Source: an uncultured Pseudomonadota bacterium
Lineage (GTDB): Bacteria > Myxococcota_A > UBA796 > SXON01
Assembly (NCBI GenBank): GCA_903875225.1
Contig: CAIQVJ010000054.1
Span: 57,521-121,520, forward strand
Length of the DNA: 64,000 nt
Reading direction: 5' to 3'
Made by a program: the position numbers and the translations under genes. This document shows positions 44,118 to 53,363 of this stretch, one piece after another. Every line of letters begins with the position of its first letter. Within the stretch, counting starts at the first letter, position 1. The notes below the pieces were generated by a model. The model made no database searches. It had not been told where the DNA came from and saw nothing but the letters and a program-made list of their open reading frames with translations.

Positions 44118-44123
44118 TACTTC
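44118..44123 (+). promoter_or_regulatory. -10 box of the GH57-like gene, exactly 12 nt before ATG
   Basis: TACTTC, in the context GGATACTTCG, begins exactly 12 nt before ATG 44130. No Shine-Dalgarno sequence is seen. Confidence 0.5.
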
Positions 44124-44129
44124 GCCCCC

Positions 44130-46346
44130 ATGCAGTCCACCGGCCTCGCCCTCGTACTCCATCACACGCAACCTCCGGGTACCACGGCGGCGGACCTCCG
44201 CCGGGCATTCGAGCGCTGCTACCTGCCGATGATCGGAGCCCTCGAGGATTGCCCGAGCATCACGGCGAGCGTCCATTGGAGCGGACCGCTGCTGGAGTGG
44301 ATGGAACGGGAGGCCCCCGAGGCCCTCGCGTCGGTGCTGGCCATGGTGGCGACCGGGAGGATCGAGGTCCTGGGAGGCTTGTTCGGCGCTGCCCTGCTGC
44401 CTGGCGTGCCCGAACGCGACGCGATCGGCCAACTGAGCGTCCAGCAGCGCTGGTGGCGCGCGCATGACGACGTGAGACCGCGCGGTGCGTGGTTGCCCTA
44501 CTGCGCCTGGGACCCCAGTGCGGTGCGCATCCTGGCCGGGCGCGGGCTCCAGTACACGGTGCTCGAACAACACCAGATGGGCTCGGGCGTCGTGGCCGAC
44601 GGCTGGCACCTCACGGAGCGGGAAGGCGTTCCATTGGGGCTGTTCGTGGCGGACTCGCGGCTCGCCGCCATGGTGCCGGAGGCTACGCCGACCCGGATCC
44701 TGCACGCGATCCACACCCGTGCCACGGAGGGCGTGCGTTGCCTCACCCTTGCCATCGCCGTGGAATCGTTCGGGGCGGCGCTGGACCGCTCCGCCACTGC
44801 GTGCTTCGGGGGGCGCGGGGGTTGGGTGCATCGGCTCTTCCGGGTGCTCGACGCCAACCAACACTGGCTCAAGCTCGTCACGCTGGGCACGGCCTACGAC
44901 CGCATGCGGCCCACCGGGAGGATCTACCCCCCGGCTTCCGTCACGCTGCCGGTTGCGATACACGCGATGGGGGGGCGCCAGGGATCCCGGTTCATCACGC
45001 TGCTGAACGAGCTTCGCGAAGGGGAACACAGCGGGGTGGCCAGCTTCATCCGGGCCCCGGCCTGGGATGCGACGCTGGCGACGCACCCGGAGGTGAATCG
45101 GCTGCACAAACGGATGCTGCGGGCCTCGTCCGAGGTCCAGCGCCTGCGGGGCGCCATCCGCGAGGGCAAGGGTGCGGAAGACCCACGGATGCAGTCCCTG
45201 GAGGAAGCGACACTGGCGCTGTACCGCGGCCAGACGGGCATGGCATACGTGCATGGGGTCGACGTGGGGGCACAGGATGCCGAGGTCCGCGCCGAGGCGT
45301 GGCGGAACGTGCTCACCGCCGAGCGGCTGGCCAGCGCGGCGCTCGGCGAGGTCGGACGGCTCCGCGCGGAGGTGATCGACGCCGACCTGGACGGCCGGCC
45401 CGAGCACGTGGTGCGGACCCCACACTGGCAAGCCGTGGTCGCACCGGGTCTGGGCGGCAGCCTGGTCGAGCTCTGCGTGTGGAAGCTCCCGGGAAACCTG
45501 CTGGATGTGCGGTCCCGGAGTGAAGAACCGGAACACGCGCAGCTCCCCGCCCTGGCGCTCACCGACTACCCGGCGACCGAGCAGGCGGACGAAGACCCCA
45601 CCGCCGAGTTCGAGCCGCCGCTGGTACCCTCACGGGAGCTGCCCGACCTGCCGACCGTTCGTATCGCGGAAGACGGCCTGGCCGACCAGGTCACCATCGA
45701 TCGCTACGTCCGCTCGAGCTTCCTGGACCGCTTCCTGGCGCCGGAGGCCACGCTCAAGACGCTGCGGGCGGCCAGCCACGTGGAGGCGGGCGACTTCATC
45801 ACCGGCGAATACAGCCTCGTCCAACAAGAACTGACGGATGTCGCAGCGGCCTGGACGTTGGCTCGGGACGGGGTGATGAGCGAAGGGCCTGCGCTCAAGC
45901 TCATCCGGATCCAGAAACGGTTTGGCTGGCTTCGGGACAAACCAGCGTTGGACGTGCGCTACGAGCTGGACAACCGCATGCACGACCCCGTGCACGCCCG
46001 GTTCGGCGTGGAGCTGAACCTCGGGATCGGCGGCCTTCGTGGTCCGGAATTCGGCGTGGAGGTCGTGCGCAGGCGCAAGACGCGGACGTTCGGGCTGGAT
46101 GAGGAGGTGGATCTCTCCAGCGTGAGCGAGATCGTCTGGTTCGACAAGCGACGCGGCTTCCGGCTGCGAATCAGCGTGGAGCAGGAAGCGCACCTCTGGG
46201 CCTGGCCGGTGGAGACGATCAGTCGAACGCCGAGAGGCGTCGGCCGGGCCTTCCAGGGCACGTGCGTCGTGCTCTGGTGGCCGGTGGAGTTCCAGGCGCA
46301 GGAGAAGCGGCAGTTCGAGCTGGGTCTCACGCTGGAGACCATGTGA
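44130..46346 (+). CDS. GH57 4-alpha-glucanotransferase-like protein, catalytic residues lost
   Basis: The 738-residue protein follows the layout of GH57 amylase/4-alpha-glucanotransferases: N-terminal barrel (LVLHHTQP), GRIEVLGG, a middle domain (LYRGQTGMAYVHG) and a C-terminal beta domain (TGEYSLVQQE, RYELDNRMHDPVHARFGVELN). Region 3, normally WLTERVW with the Glu nucleophile, reads WLPYCAW, and region 4, normally with an Asp (HDDGEKFG), reads AIAVESFG. Both catalytic residues thus appear to be missing, so it is probably a glucan-binding or regulatory pseudoenzyme. Its stop overlaps the start of the branching enzyme gene. Confidence 0.75.
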   Translation: MQSTGLALVLHHTQPPGTTAADLRRAFERCYLPMIGALEDCPSITASVHWSGPLLEWMEREAPEALASVLAMVATGRIEVLGGLFGAALLPGVPERDAIGQLSVQQRWWRAHDDVRPRGAWLPYCAWDPSAVRILAGRGLQYTVLEQHQMGSGVVADGWHLTEREGVPLGLFVADSRLAAMVPEATPTRILHAIHTRATEGVRCLTLAIAVESFGAALDRSATACFGGRGGWVHRLFRVLDANQHWLKLVTLGTAYDRMRPTGRIYPPASVTLPVAIHAMGGRQGSRFITLLNELREGEHSGVASFIRAPAWDATLATHPEVNRLHKRMLRASSEVQRLRGAIREGKGAEDPRMQSLEEATLALYRGQTGMAYVHGVDVGAQDAEVRAEAWRNVLTAERLASAALGEVGRLRAEVIDADLDGRPEHVVRTPHWQAVVAPGLGGSLVELCVWKLPGNLLDVRSRSEEPEHAQLPALALTDYPATEQADEDPTAEFEPPLVPSRELPDLPTVRIAEDGLADQVTIDRYVRSSFLDRFLAPEATLKTLRAASHVEAGDFITGEYSLVQQELTDVAAAWTLARDGVMSEGPALKLIRIQKRFGWLRDKPALDVRYELDNRMHDPVHARFGVELNLGIGGLRGPEFGVEVVRRRKTRTFGLDEEVDLSSVSEIVWFDKRRGFRLRISVEQEAHLWAWPVETISRTPRGVGRAFQGTCVVLWWPVEFQAQEKRQFELGLTLETM

Positions 46347-48067
46347 CGATCGGCTCCTTCTGCCTCGTCCTGCACGGGCACCTCCCCTGGTCGCTGCACC
46401 ACGGCCACTGGCCCCACGGCGAGGTCTGGCTCTACGAGGCAGCCGCCGAGACCTACCTGCCGCTCCTCGGGGTGATCGAAGACGGGCAACGGGACGGCGT
46501 GCCGACGCCGATCACCCTGGGTCTCACCCCCATCCTGCTCGAGCAGCTCGCCAACTCCTCGTTCAAGGAGGGGTTCGTGGCCTGGCTGTGGGGCCGCGCG
46601 GCTCGCGCCAGGGCCGACCGGGCGGAATTCGACGCCCGGAACGACGGGCACCTGGCATGGCTCGCAGGGTACTGGGAGCAACACATCGAGCGGACGATCC
46701 AGCAGTTCAATAGGATTGAACAGGATCTCCCGGGAGCGTTCGCGGCACACGCCCGCGCGGGGAGGATCGAGATCCTCACCTCGAACGCGACGCATGGCTT
46801 CATGCCGCTGCTTCGCCACGACGCGTGCTCGCGCGCCCAGGTCCGGGCCGGCGTCGCCACGAGCGCGCGAATCCTCGGCCTCCGACCTGCCGGTGCCTGG
46901 TTGCCGGAGTGCGCCTACCGTCCCGGGGGGCCGTGGACGCCCATCGCGTTGGGCGGCGGATCCGAACAACGTGCGGGCGTGGAGGAGATCTTCAGCCAGT
47001 CGGGCGTGCGGTTCTTCTTCCTCGACGCTCATCTGGCCAGGGATGCGCGCTCCGAGGGCATCCTCGAGCCCGTGGGGGGGAGCGTCGGTTTTCGAAAGGT
47101 CGACTGGGACCAGGCCACGTGGGACACGGCTCGCGGCTGGCGCAGCCCGATGGAGCCGCACGCTGTCACCTCCTGGGGGAGCCCGGGCGCCCTGACCGCG
47201 CTCTTCCGCCACCCGGAGGTGAGCGAACAGGTGTGGAGCGGCGAGGTCGGGTACCCCGGCGAGTCGCGCTACCTGGAGTTCCACAAGCGGCATGGCAACG
47301 ACGGGCTCCGGTACTGGAAGGTCACGGGTTCCCGGGTGGACCTGGGGGGCAAGCAGCCGTGGCACCCGGGCGACACCCCGGCGGTGACCGGGGAGCACGC
47401 CCGCCACATGACGGCGTTGATCACCAGCCTCCTGGCGCGGCATCGGGATCAGACGCGCAGCCCCGAGAACCCCGGTGGCCGTCACGGTGTCGTGGTCGCT
47501 CCGTTCGACGCGGAGCTGTTCGGCCACTGGTGGCACGAGGGTCCGGCGTTCCTCGGCGACCTGTTCCGCTGTCTCGCGGCGAGCGGTGTCGAGCCCCAGA
47601 CCGTGTCCCAGTACCTTGCGGAGCATCCGGCCGACAAGGTCGTCGCCCTGCCGTCCGGCAGTTGGGGTGCGGGGGGCGACTTCCGCGTTTGGCTCAACGA
47701 AGAGCTGCACTGGACCTGGGAGGCGAGCTACCGCGCCGAGGACCGCTTCCTCGGGGATCTCGACCGGCTGCCCTGGCGCGACCAGCCAGCGGTACGACAC
47801 GCCCTCACCGCTGCAGCCCGTGAGTTGCTCCTGCTCCAGGCGAGTGACTGGGCGTTCGTGATCCACACACGCGGCGCCGTGGACTACGGCTACAGGCGAT
47901 TCTGCGAGCACCTGGCCCGCTTCGACCGCGCCTCCACGACAGCCGAGGCACGCGCCCGCGGCGAGCCGGACAGCCTGATCGCGCTGCACGAACTGGAGGA
48001 CATGGAGCTGCACGACCCGGTGTTCCCGGACCTGCGCCTGGAGTGGTGGACCGAGGGCGGGACGTGA
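46343..48067 (+). CDS. GH57 1,4-alpha-glucan branching enzyme
   Basis: The 574-residue enzyme creates alpha-1,6 branches in glycogen. GH57 regions are intact: HGHLPW near the N terminus, GRIEILTSNATHGFMPLL, WLPECAY with nucleophile Glu189 and PFDAELFGHWW with Asp389. The GTG start at 46343 overlaps the TGA of the previous gene. It is followed by a GalT-like gene, again with a GTGA overlap, so the three rightward genes form one coupled operon. Confidence 0.9.
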   Translation: MTIGSFCLVLHGHLPWSLHHGHWPHGEVWLYEAAAETYLPLLGVIEDGQRDGVPTPITLGLTPILLEQLANSSFKEGFVAWLWGRAARARADRAEFDARNDGHLAWLAGYWEQHIERTIQQFNRIEQDLPGAFAAHARAGRIEILTSNATHGFMPLLRHDACSRAQVRAGVATSARILGLRPAGAWLPECAYRPGGPWTPIALGGGSEQRAGVEEIFSQSGVRFFFLDAHLARDARSEGILEPVGGSVGFRKVDWDQATWDTARGWRSPMEPHAVTSWGSPGALTALFRHPEVSEQVWSGEVGYPGESRYLEFHKRHGNDGLRYWKVTGSRVDLGGKQPWHPGDTPAVTGEHARHMTALITSLLARHRDQTRSPENPGGRHGVVVAPFDAELFGHWWHEGPAFLGDLFRCLAASGVEPQTVSQYLAEHPADKVVALPSGSWGAGGDFRVWLNEELHWTWEASYRAEDRFLGDLDRLPWRDQPAVRHALTAAARELLLLQASDWAFVIHTRGAVDYGYRRFCEHLARFDRASTTAEARARGEPDSLIALHELEDMELHDPVFPDLRLEWWTEGGT

Positions 48068-48828
48068 GCCCCCACCGTCGGGAGTTCCGCGCTTGCCCCG
48101 TAGAGGGAGGCGTCGTGCTGATCAACGCAGCAATCGCCAGCGCCACCGAGCAGGTCTCGGCCCGGGTGACGAGCGGTGCCGGCTGGCACCCACACGACCC
48201 ACCCTGGGTGGGGATCGAGGGCGCGAGCGTCGTGCTCCGCGAGCCGGCGGTGTGGCGGGACGCCGTGGGCGCGCACGAGGTCCTTCACGGCTCGTTGCGC
48301 ACGGCGCTCGAACTGGCGGCCGAGCGCATCGAAGACCTCCGTCGGGACACGCGCCTGCGGAGCTTCGGCCTGGCCGGGCGCTATTCCGGGGGCGCCTGCC
48401 TGGGGTTGGAGCTCATCGCGCTCCCTTTCGACCGGCCGCCATCCGCCCCGAGCCGGTGGCGGGACGCCGAGATCGGCGGCCCACGTTGCCTCGCTCTCGA
48501 TGACGACGCCGTAGCGCTCCTCGCCTGGGCACCCCGCACCCCGATGGAGGTGTGGGTGCTCCCGCGGCAGGGCACCGCTGCGTTCACCGCAGCCTCCGGC
48601 AGGCGGCTGGCCGCCCTGACCGAGCAGGTGTTGGCGTGTGTCGCCGCCGCGCTTTCGGGCGCCGTGATCGACATCGTACTGGTGGAGGGCGAGCCCTGGC
48701 GCCTCGAGCTCCGGCCGCGCCTCACTTCGGACGGCGTCTTCGAAGCCGCCACCGGGGTGCCCGCCCACGGGACGTTCCCGGAGGAAGCCACCGCGTTTCT
48801 CCACGACTTCTTCCCTACGCCGGCGTGA
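48064..48828 (+). CDS. GalT-like nucleotidyltransferase homologue, His motif missing
   Basis: The 254-residue protein resembles galactose-1-phosphate uridylyltransferase in its opening HRREFRACPVEGGVVLINAAI and in the block LLAWAPRTPMEVWVLPRQGTAAF. The active-site HPHxQ expected at GGACLGLELIALPF is not there, so transferase activity is doubtful. It ends the glucan operon (GTG start overlapping the previous stop). Its last 14 bp overlap the oleD tail from the other strand. The family call is only moderately sure. Confidence 0.55.
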   Translation: MSPHRREFRACPVEGGVVLINAAIASATEQVSARVTSGAGWHPHDPPWVGIEGASVVLREPAVWRDAVGAHEVLHGSLRTALELAAERIEDLRRDTRLRSFGLAGRYSGGACLGLELIALPFDRPPSAPSRWRDAEIGGPRCLALDDDAVALLAWAPRTPMEVWVLPRQGTAAFTAASGRRLAALTEQVLACVAAALSGAVIDIVLVEGEPWRLELRPRLTSDGVFEAATGVPAHGTFPEEATAFLHDFFPTPA

Positions 48829-49819
48829 TCCCCGCCCGCCACTCCGCAAACATCTGAGCGAGCCCCTCCTCCGGCCCCACCGGGGGGGCGTACCCGAACG
48901 CTTGCACGGCAGGCCGCACGTCGTAGGTGTGGGATGTCGCCAGCTGGGCGGCCACGAAACGCGTCATCGGGGGGTCATCGGTGCGACCGAGCACGGTCCA
49001 CACCGCCTCTGCCACGCCCCCGACCGACCGCGCGAGCCAGTACGGCACCCGTGCAGTGAGCTCCGGGAGGCCCACCTCTCGGAACACCCTGTTGATCCAC
49101 GGCCAGAGTCGCACCGGGTCGGGATCGTTGACGAAGAAGGCCCGCCCTGCCGCCGGAGCGCCGGGCTGCAGCGCAGCTGCAGCCTGTAGATGCGCCGCCG
49201 CGGCGTTCTCGACGTTGCACAAGCTCACCTCATTCTGGCCATCCCCCACGATACGCAGCCGGCCGGCCCGGTGGCGCGCGATCACCCGAGGGAGCAGCCA
49301 GGGATCCCGCGCGCCCCAGATCAGGTGGGGCCGCAGGCAGACCGTGGCGAGGCCCGGTGAATTCGCCGCCAGCACCAGCCGTTCGGCGACCGCCTTGGTG
49401 CGCGGATAGTGCGCCAGGTAGCTGCTCGGGTAGCTGAGCTGCTCCGCCGTCGCGTTCCGGTGGTCCTGCCCATCGAAGATCACGCTCGGAGAGCTCGTGC
49501 ACACGAGCCGGGAGACGCCGACCTGACGCATGGCGTCCAGCAGGACCTCCGTCGCGGTGATGTTCGACCGCTCGAAGTCCTCCCGTCGTCCCCACACCCC
49601 GGTCTTCGCCGCGACATGAAACACGACATCCACGCCGTCGACCGCGCGCAGCGTCGCCGCGGGGTCGGCGAGGTCTCCCACCACCTGCTCGACCCCGAGG
49701 GCGACGAGCGCCGGGTAGGTGCCCCGCGCGATGACCCGGACCTCGTGCCCCTGCGCCCGCAGCTGCCGCACGAGGGTGAGCCCCAGGAACCCGCCTCCAC
49801 CCGTCACCAGAGCACGCAT
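48815..49819 (-). CDS. oleD: OleD-like NAD(P)-dependent 2-alkyl-3-ketoacid reductase
   Basis: The 334-residue short-chain dehydrogenase (3-beta-HSD type) reduces the beta-keto acid made by OleA. It has GGGGFLG at the N terminus, catalytic Tyr-xxx-Lys in YPRTKAVAE and the substrate loop. ATG 49819 has a GGAGG site 4 nt upstream. It is the last gene of a leftward oleA-B-C-D operon. Confidence 0.9.
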   Translation of the reverse strand: MRALVTGGGGFLGLTLVRQLRAQGHEVRVIARGTYPALVALGVEQVVGDLADPAATLRAVDGVDVVFHVAAKTGVWGRREDFERSNITATEVLLDAMRQVGVSRLVCTSSPSVIFDGQDHRNATAEQLSYPSSYLAHYPRTKAVAERLVLAANSPGLATVCLRPHLIWGARDPWLLPRVIARHRAGRLRIVGDGQNEVSLCNVENAAAAHLQAAAALQPGAPAAGRAFFVNDPDPVRLWPWINRVFREVGLPELTARVPYWLARSVGGVAEAVWTVLGRTDDPPMTRFVAAQLATSHTYDVRPAVQAFGYAPPVGPEEGLAQMFAEWRAGITPA

Positions 49820-49838
49820 ACACCCTCCACGGACGCCG

Positions 49839-51449
49839 TCAGCGCGTCGAAATACCGGTTTGCGTTTCAGCCCAGGCCTTGAGCTGGAGCCGGTGGATCT
49901 TCGCGTTGTGGCGCACGTCCACCGGCAGTTCGGCGCGGAAGAACACGTCGAACCCCTCGCCCCGCAGGCTCGCCTCGATGGAGGGCGAGCGAGCTCCCTC
50001 CACGACGATCGCGGGCCGCTCCACCCCGCGCGGGCCGAGCCCGACGAGCGCGATGCGGCGCCCTTCACACCGCGCCGCCAGCCGCCCCTCGACGCAGTCG
50101 GTGTAGAGCGGCCCGGCGGCCGTCTCCAGCCGCTCGGACTTGCGCCCGCAGAACCAGAGCCGGCCCGACTCGTCCAGGTAGCCGAGGTCGCCCACCCGGT
50201 GCCAGACGAGCGTCTTGCCGTCCACGAGCTCCGGAATCTTGGCCGCGCGGGTCGCCTCGGGCCGGTTCGCGTACTCGCGCGTGACCACGTCGCCGAAGAC
50301 CGTGATCTCGCCGATCTCGCCCGTCGGCAGCACCCTGGCCTGGGACCAGTCGGGGATGGCATCGTCCGTCACGGCCAGGATGCGGATCGTGATGCCGGGC
50401 GCCGGCGTACCGACACAGGTGCCGCGCCCCGCGGCCGAGAGCGCCGCCGTCGTCCCGAGGATGTCGTGCCCCCAGTGATTGCACACCGGGAGGGACTCCG
50501 TGGCGCCGTAGGGCGTACCGACGTCGCCGTTCGGGAGCGCCTTCCCGAGCTCCGCGATCAGGGTGGGCGGCACCGCGGCCCCCGCGATCAGGACCCGACG
50601 GAGCTCCGGGAAAGCCACCCCATTGGCGCTCGCCCAGGGTGCCACCCGACGCCAGATCGCCGGCGACCCGAACGCGGTGGTGCACTTGTGCCGGGTGAGC
50701 GCGCCTGCGACCTTCGCGGGGTCACACCGGCCGGGCTTGGAGGGGTCGAGATCCGGGATCACGCTCGTCATGCCGAACGCGAGATCGAACAACGAGAAGA
50801 GCGGAAACGCCGCAAGATCGATCTCGCCGGGCTGGAAGTCGTAGATCGCTCCCAGCTCACGGACCTGCGCGTTGAACATCCCGTGCGTGTACACGACGCC
50901 CTTGGCGGGACCGGTGGACCCGGAAGTGAACAACACCGCGGCCTCGTCGTCGTCCCCGACGCGCGCCATCTGGGGCTCGCCGGGGGTCTGGGCGAGCCGA
51001 TCGAGCGTGGGCCCGCCCCAGAAGAGGCGGGTCCCCGCAGTCACCACGGTCTTCACGGAGCGGAAGCTGCTGGGAAAGAGCAGCCGGATGACGTGCCCGA
51101 GTGGAATCCCGACGAACGCAGTCGGAGCCAGCTGTTCGACACACCCCAGGAACGCACGCCGGCCCATGCCCGGGTCGATGAGCACCGGCACGGCGCCAGC
51201 CTTGAACAGCGCGTAGGTGAGCCCCACGAGATCGATCCCCGCTCGCACGAGCACGAGCACGCGAGCCCCGTCGCAGATGCCGTGGGAGCGGAGGCCGCGC
51301 GCCAGGGCGTCCGTCTGCAAGTCCAGCTCCCTGTAGGTGAGGCGCTGCCCGGTCTTGTCGGCGATGATCGCGATCTGCTCGGGCTGCCGACGCGCCCCGA
51401 CGGTGAGCCAACCCGCCGTGTTGGCGGTGTGTGTGAGCGGAGCCGTCAT
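49839..51449 (-). CDS. oleC: OleC-like AMP-dependent beta-lactone synthetase
   Basis: The 536-residue ANL-superfamily enzyme activates the beta-hydroxy acid with ATP and forms a beta-lactone. It has the adenylation motifs LFTSGSTGPAKGV, YGATES, a WHRVGDLGYLDESGRLWFCGR block and a terminal Lys (NAKIHR). ATG 51449 overlaps the OleB stop by 4 bp. Gene order and neighbours identify it as OleC rather than a fatty-acyl-CoA ligase. Confidence 0.92.
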   Translation of the reverse strand: MTAPLTHTANTAGWLTVGARRQPEQIAIIADKTGQRLTYRELDLQTDALARGLRSHGICDGARVLVLVRAGIDLVGLTYALFKAGAVPVLIDPGMGRRAFLGCVEQLAPTAFVGIPLGHVIRLLFPSSFRSVKTVVTAGTRLFWGGPTLDRLAQTPGEPQMARVGDDDEAAVLFTSGSTGPAKGVVYTHGMFNAQVRELGAIYDFQPGEIDLAAFPLFSLFDLAFGMTSVIPDLDPSKPGRCDPAKVAGALTRHKCTTAFGSPAIWRRVAPWASANGVAFPELRRVLIAGAAVPPTLIAELGKALPNGDVGTPYGATESLPVCNHWGHDILGTTAALSAAGRGTCVGTPAPGITIRILAVTDDAIPDWSQARVLPTGEIGEITVFGDVVTREYANRPEATRAAKIPELVDGKTLVWHRVGDLGYLDESGRLWFCGRKSERLETAAGPLYTDCVEGRLAARCEGRRIALVGLGPRGVERPAIVVEGARSPSIEASLRGEGFDVFFRAELPVDVRHNAKIHRLQLKAWAETQTGISTR

Positions 51450-52312
51450 CGCGGGGACAGCTCCCTCACCGCTGCGATGACGGCCTCGGGGGCGTCCTCC
51501 ATCACGTAGTGTCCACATGCCTCGAGCCGGGTGACCTTCGCCTCTGGAAACCTTGCGATCCACTCGTCGAGGAACATCGGGGTGAAGCACCAGTCCTTCA
51601 TGCCCCAGACGAGCCGCATGGGCTTGGTGCCGAGCGTCTTGAGACCATCCGCGACCGCCTGCAGCGTCGCGCGGCTCGGGTGACTCGCCTGCATCGGGAT
51701 GTCTTCGACGAACCGGAGGGTCGCGATGCGATCCGCCCACGAGCCGTAGGGAGCCAGCAGCCCGCCCTTCGCGTTCGCCGACAACCCGGCCTCAGAGGCC
51801 ATGAAGATCGCTGCTCCGGCAAACCCGTTGAGCCCACGGACGCCGAGCGCGCCGAGCCCCGGGATGCGACACATAGCGATACGTGTCGGAATCCGGGCGC
51901 TCGGCCAGGCGGCGGTGTTGGTGATCACCAGGTTGGCGATGCGATCCGGGTGGCGTACGGCGAGCCCGCTGCCGATGGCGCCGCCCCAATCGTGTACCAC
52001 CAGCGTGACGTCACGCAGGTCGAGGTGCTCGACCAGCCGCTCCACGTTCGAGATGTGGGCCTCGAGCCGGTACGGCCAGTCCTGGGGCTTGTCCGAGAGC
52101 CCGCACCCGATGTGGTCCGGCACGACCACCCGGTGCGTGCCACGCAGGGCGGTGACGAGACGACGCCAGTAGAACGACCACGTGGGATTTCCGTGCAGGC
52201 AGAGGACCACCGGTCCGGCGCCTTCGTCCACGTAGTGCATCTGGCCGCCGTCCACGCCGAACCACCTCGACTCGAAGGGGTACTCGCTCCGCCACCCTTC
52301 GCCCACGCTCAT
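51446..52312 (-). CDS. oleB: OleB-like alpha/beta hydrolase (beta-lactone decarboxylase)
   Basis: The 288-residue protein is of the haloalkane-dehalogenase-like group: oxyanion HGNPTWS, nucleophile Asp108 in VVHDWGG and His268 in ACGHYV. In the ole pathway OleB decarboxylates the beta-lactone to a cis-olefin. Its ATG overlaps the OleA stop by one base (TGATG). The Asp nucleophile rules out a Ser hydrolase. Confidence 0.92.
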   Translation of the reverse strand: MSVGEGWRSEYPFESRWFGVDGGQMHYVDEGAGPVVLCLHGNPTWSFYWRRLVTALRGTHRVVVPDHIGCGLSDKPQDWPYRLEAHISNVERLVEHLDLRDVTLVVHDWGGAIGSGLAVRHPDRIANLVITNTAAWPSARIPTRIAMCRIPGLGALGVRGLNGFAGAAIFMASEAGLSANAKGGLLAPYGSWADRIATLRFVEDIPMQASHPSRATLQAVADGLKTLGTKPMRLVWGMKDWCFTPMFLDEWIARFPEAKVTRLEACGHYVMEDAPEAVIAAVRELSPR

Positions 52313-53331
52313 CACCAGGTCACGCTCATCATCGCCACGTTCAACCCCGAGCCGATGCCCATCAGCGCGACGTGATCCCCAGGACGCACGCGGCCAGCCT
52401 CCTCCGCCAGGGCCAGCGTGAGCGGCACCGCCGCGGGGCCCACGTTCCCGTAGGTCATGTAGGTGGGGAAGCAGCGCGCGGACGAGATGGACAGCGCCTC
52501 GCACAGCGCCGTCAGGTGTGACTTCCCCACCTGGTGGCAGATGTACTGATCGATCTGGCCCGCGTTCCACGCGGGGAGCTCCTCGCTCGCGCGTGCCCAG
52601 GTGCGGCGGGCGAGCGCAACGCCTGCCTTGAGGAGCCGGGTCGAATCCGTGACCATGCGCTCGGACGTGCCGATGCACAGGCGGTTGTTGTCCGTGTCAG
52701 CCAGGCCCACCGAGCCGTTCACCCGATGACTGGTGCGGGACCGGTCCGCTCGCCCGAGCACCATGGCCACGGCTGCAGAGCCCAGCGTCAACGTCGCGAA
52801 GTTGTCCCAGAAATCCTGCGAGGTCGCGTCGGGGGCGAGCAAGCGACGGAGGGTGTTCTCGACGATGTCGCCGGAGTTCTCGCCGTCCACGATGAGCGCG
52901 TAGTCCACGAGGCCGGCGTCGATCATCTGACCAGCCACCTCCACGCCGTTCATGAACCCGAGACAAGCGTTCGCGATGTCGAAATTCCTGCACCCGGGCG
53001 ACAGTCCAAGGGCCCCATGCGCGAGGCACGCCATCGAGGGCTCGAGGAAGTCCTTCGACACGCTGGTGCTGATCAGGATCCCGACATCGTGCCGGTCGAT
53101 CCCTGCGAGTGTCATCGCTCGGCGTCCCGCGCGGGTCGCGACCTCGTGCACAGGCGTGCCCGGCTCCCAGAAGCCACGCTCCACGATGCCCGTGAGCAGC
53201 TCGATGGGGTGCGGTGGGAGCCGCATCCGCGACATCGCCGGATGAAGGCGGTCTTCGAGAGCAGCGCTGGAGACCCGGTTCGGAGCCTGCTCGTAGGCTA
53301 TGCTCTCGATCGAAACGTTCTGGAATCGCAT
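52312..53331 (-). CDS. oleA: OleA-like acyl-CoA condensing enzyme
   Basis: The 339-residue thiolase-fold enzyme joins two acyl-CoA molecules head to head. Catalytic residues are Cys123 (IANACLGFMNG), His266 (YICHQVG) and Asn296 (YGNVGPAAV). Glu97 (DFLEPSMA) matches the conserved glutamate needed for OleA. A TTAGCAG box lies 15 nt before ATG 53331 on the minus strand, in a 32-bp divergent promoter region. It heads the ole operon. Confidence 0.93.
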   Translation of the reverse strand: MRFQNVSIESIAYEQAPNRVSSAALEDRLHPAMSRMRLPPHPIELLTGIVERGFWEPGTPVHEVATRAGRRAMTLAGIDRHDVGILISTSVSKDFLEPSMACLAHGALGLSPGCRNFDIANACLGFMNGVEVAGQMIDAGLVDYALIVDGENSGDIVENTLRRLLAPDATSQDFWDNFATLTLGSAAVAMVLGRADRSRTSHRVNGSVGLADTDNNRLCIGTSERMVTDSTRLLKAGVALARRTWARASEELPAWNAGQIDQYICHQVGKSHLTALCEALSISSARCFPTYMTYGNVGPAAVPLTLALAEEAGRVRPGDHVALMGIGSGLNVAMMSVTW

Positions 53332-53340
53332 GAGGCGCGG

Positions 53341-53358
53341 CTGCTAACGGGTTAGAGC
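53341..53358. promoter_or_regulatory. Overlapping divergent -10 boxes between oleA and DUF983
   Basis: CTAACGGGTTAG (53344-53355) is palindromic: a TTAG on each strand faces away. Rightward TAGAGC starts at 53353, 11 nt before ATG 53364; leftward TAGCAG starts at 53346, 15 nt before ATG 53331. Both genes lack Shine-Dalgarno sequences. Only 32 bp separate them. Confidence 0.5.
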
Positions 53359-53363
53359 GCACC

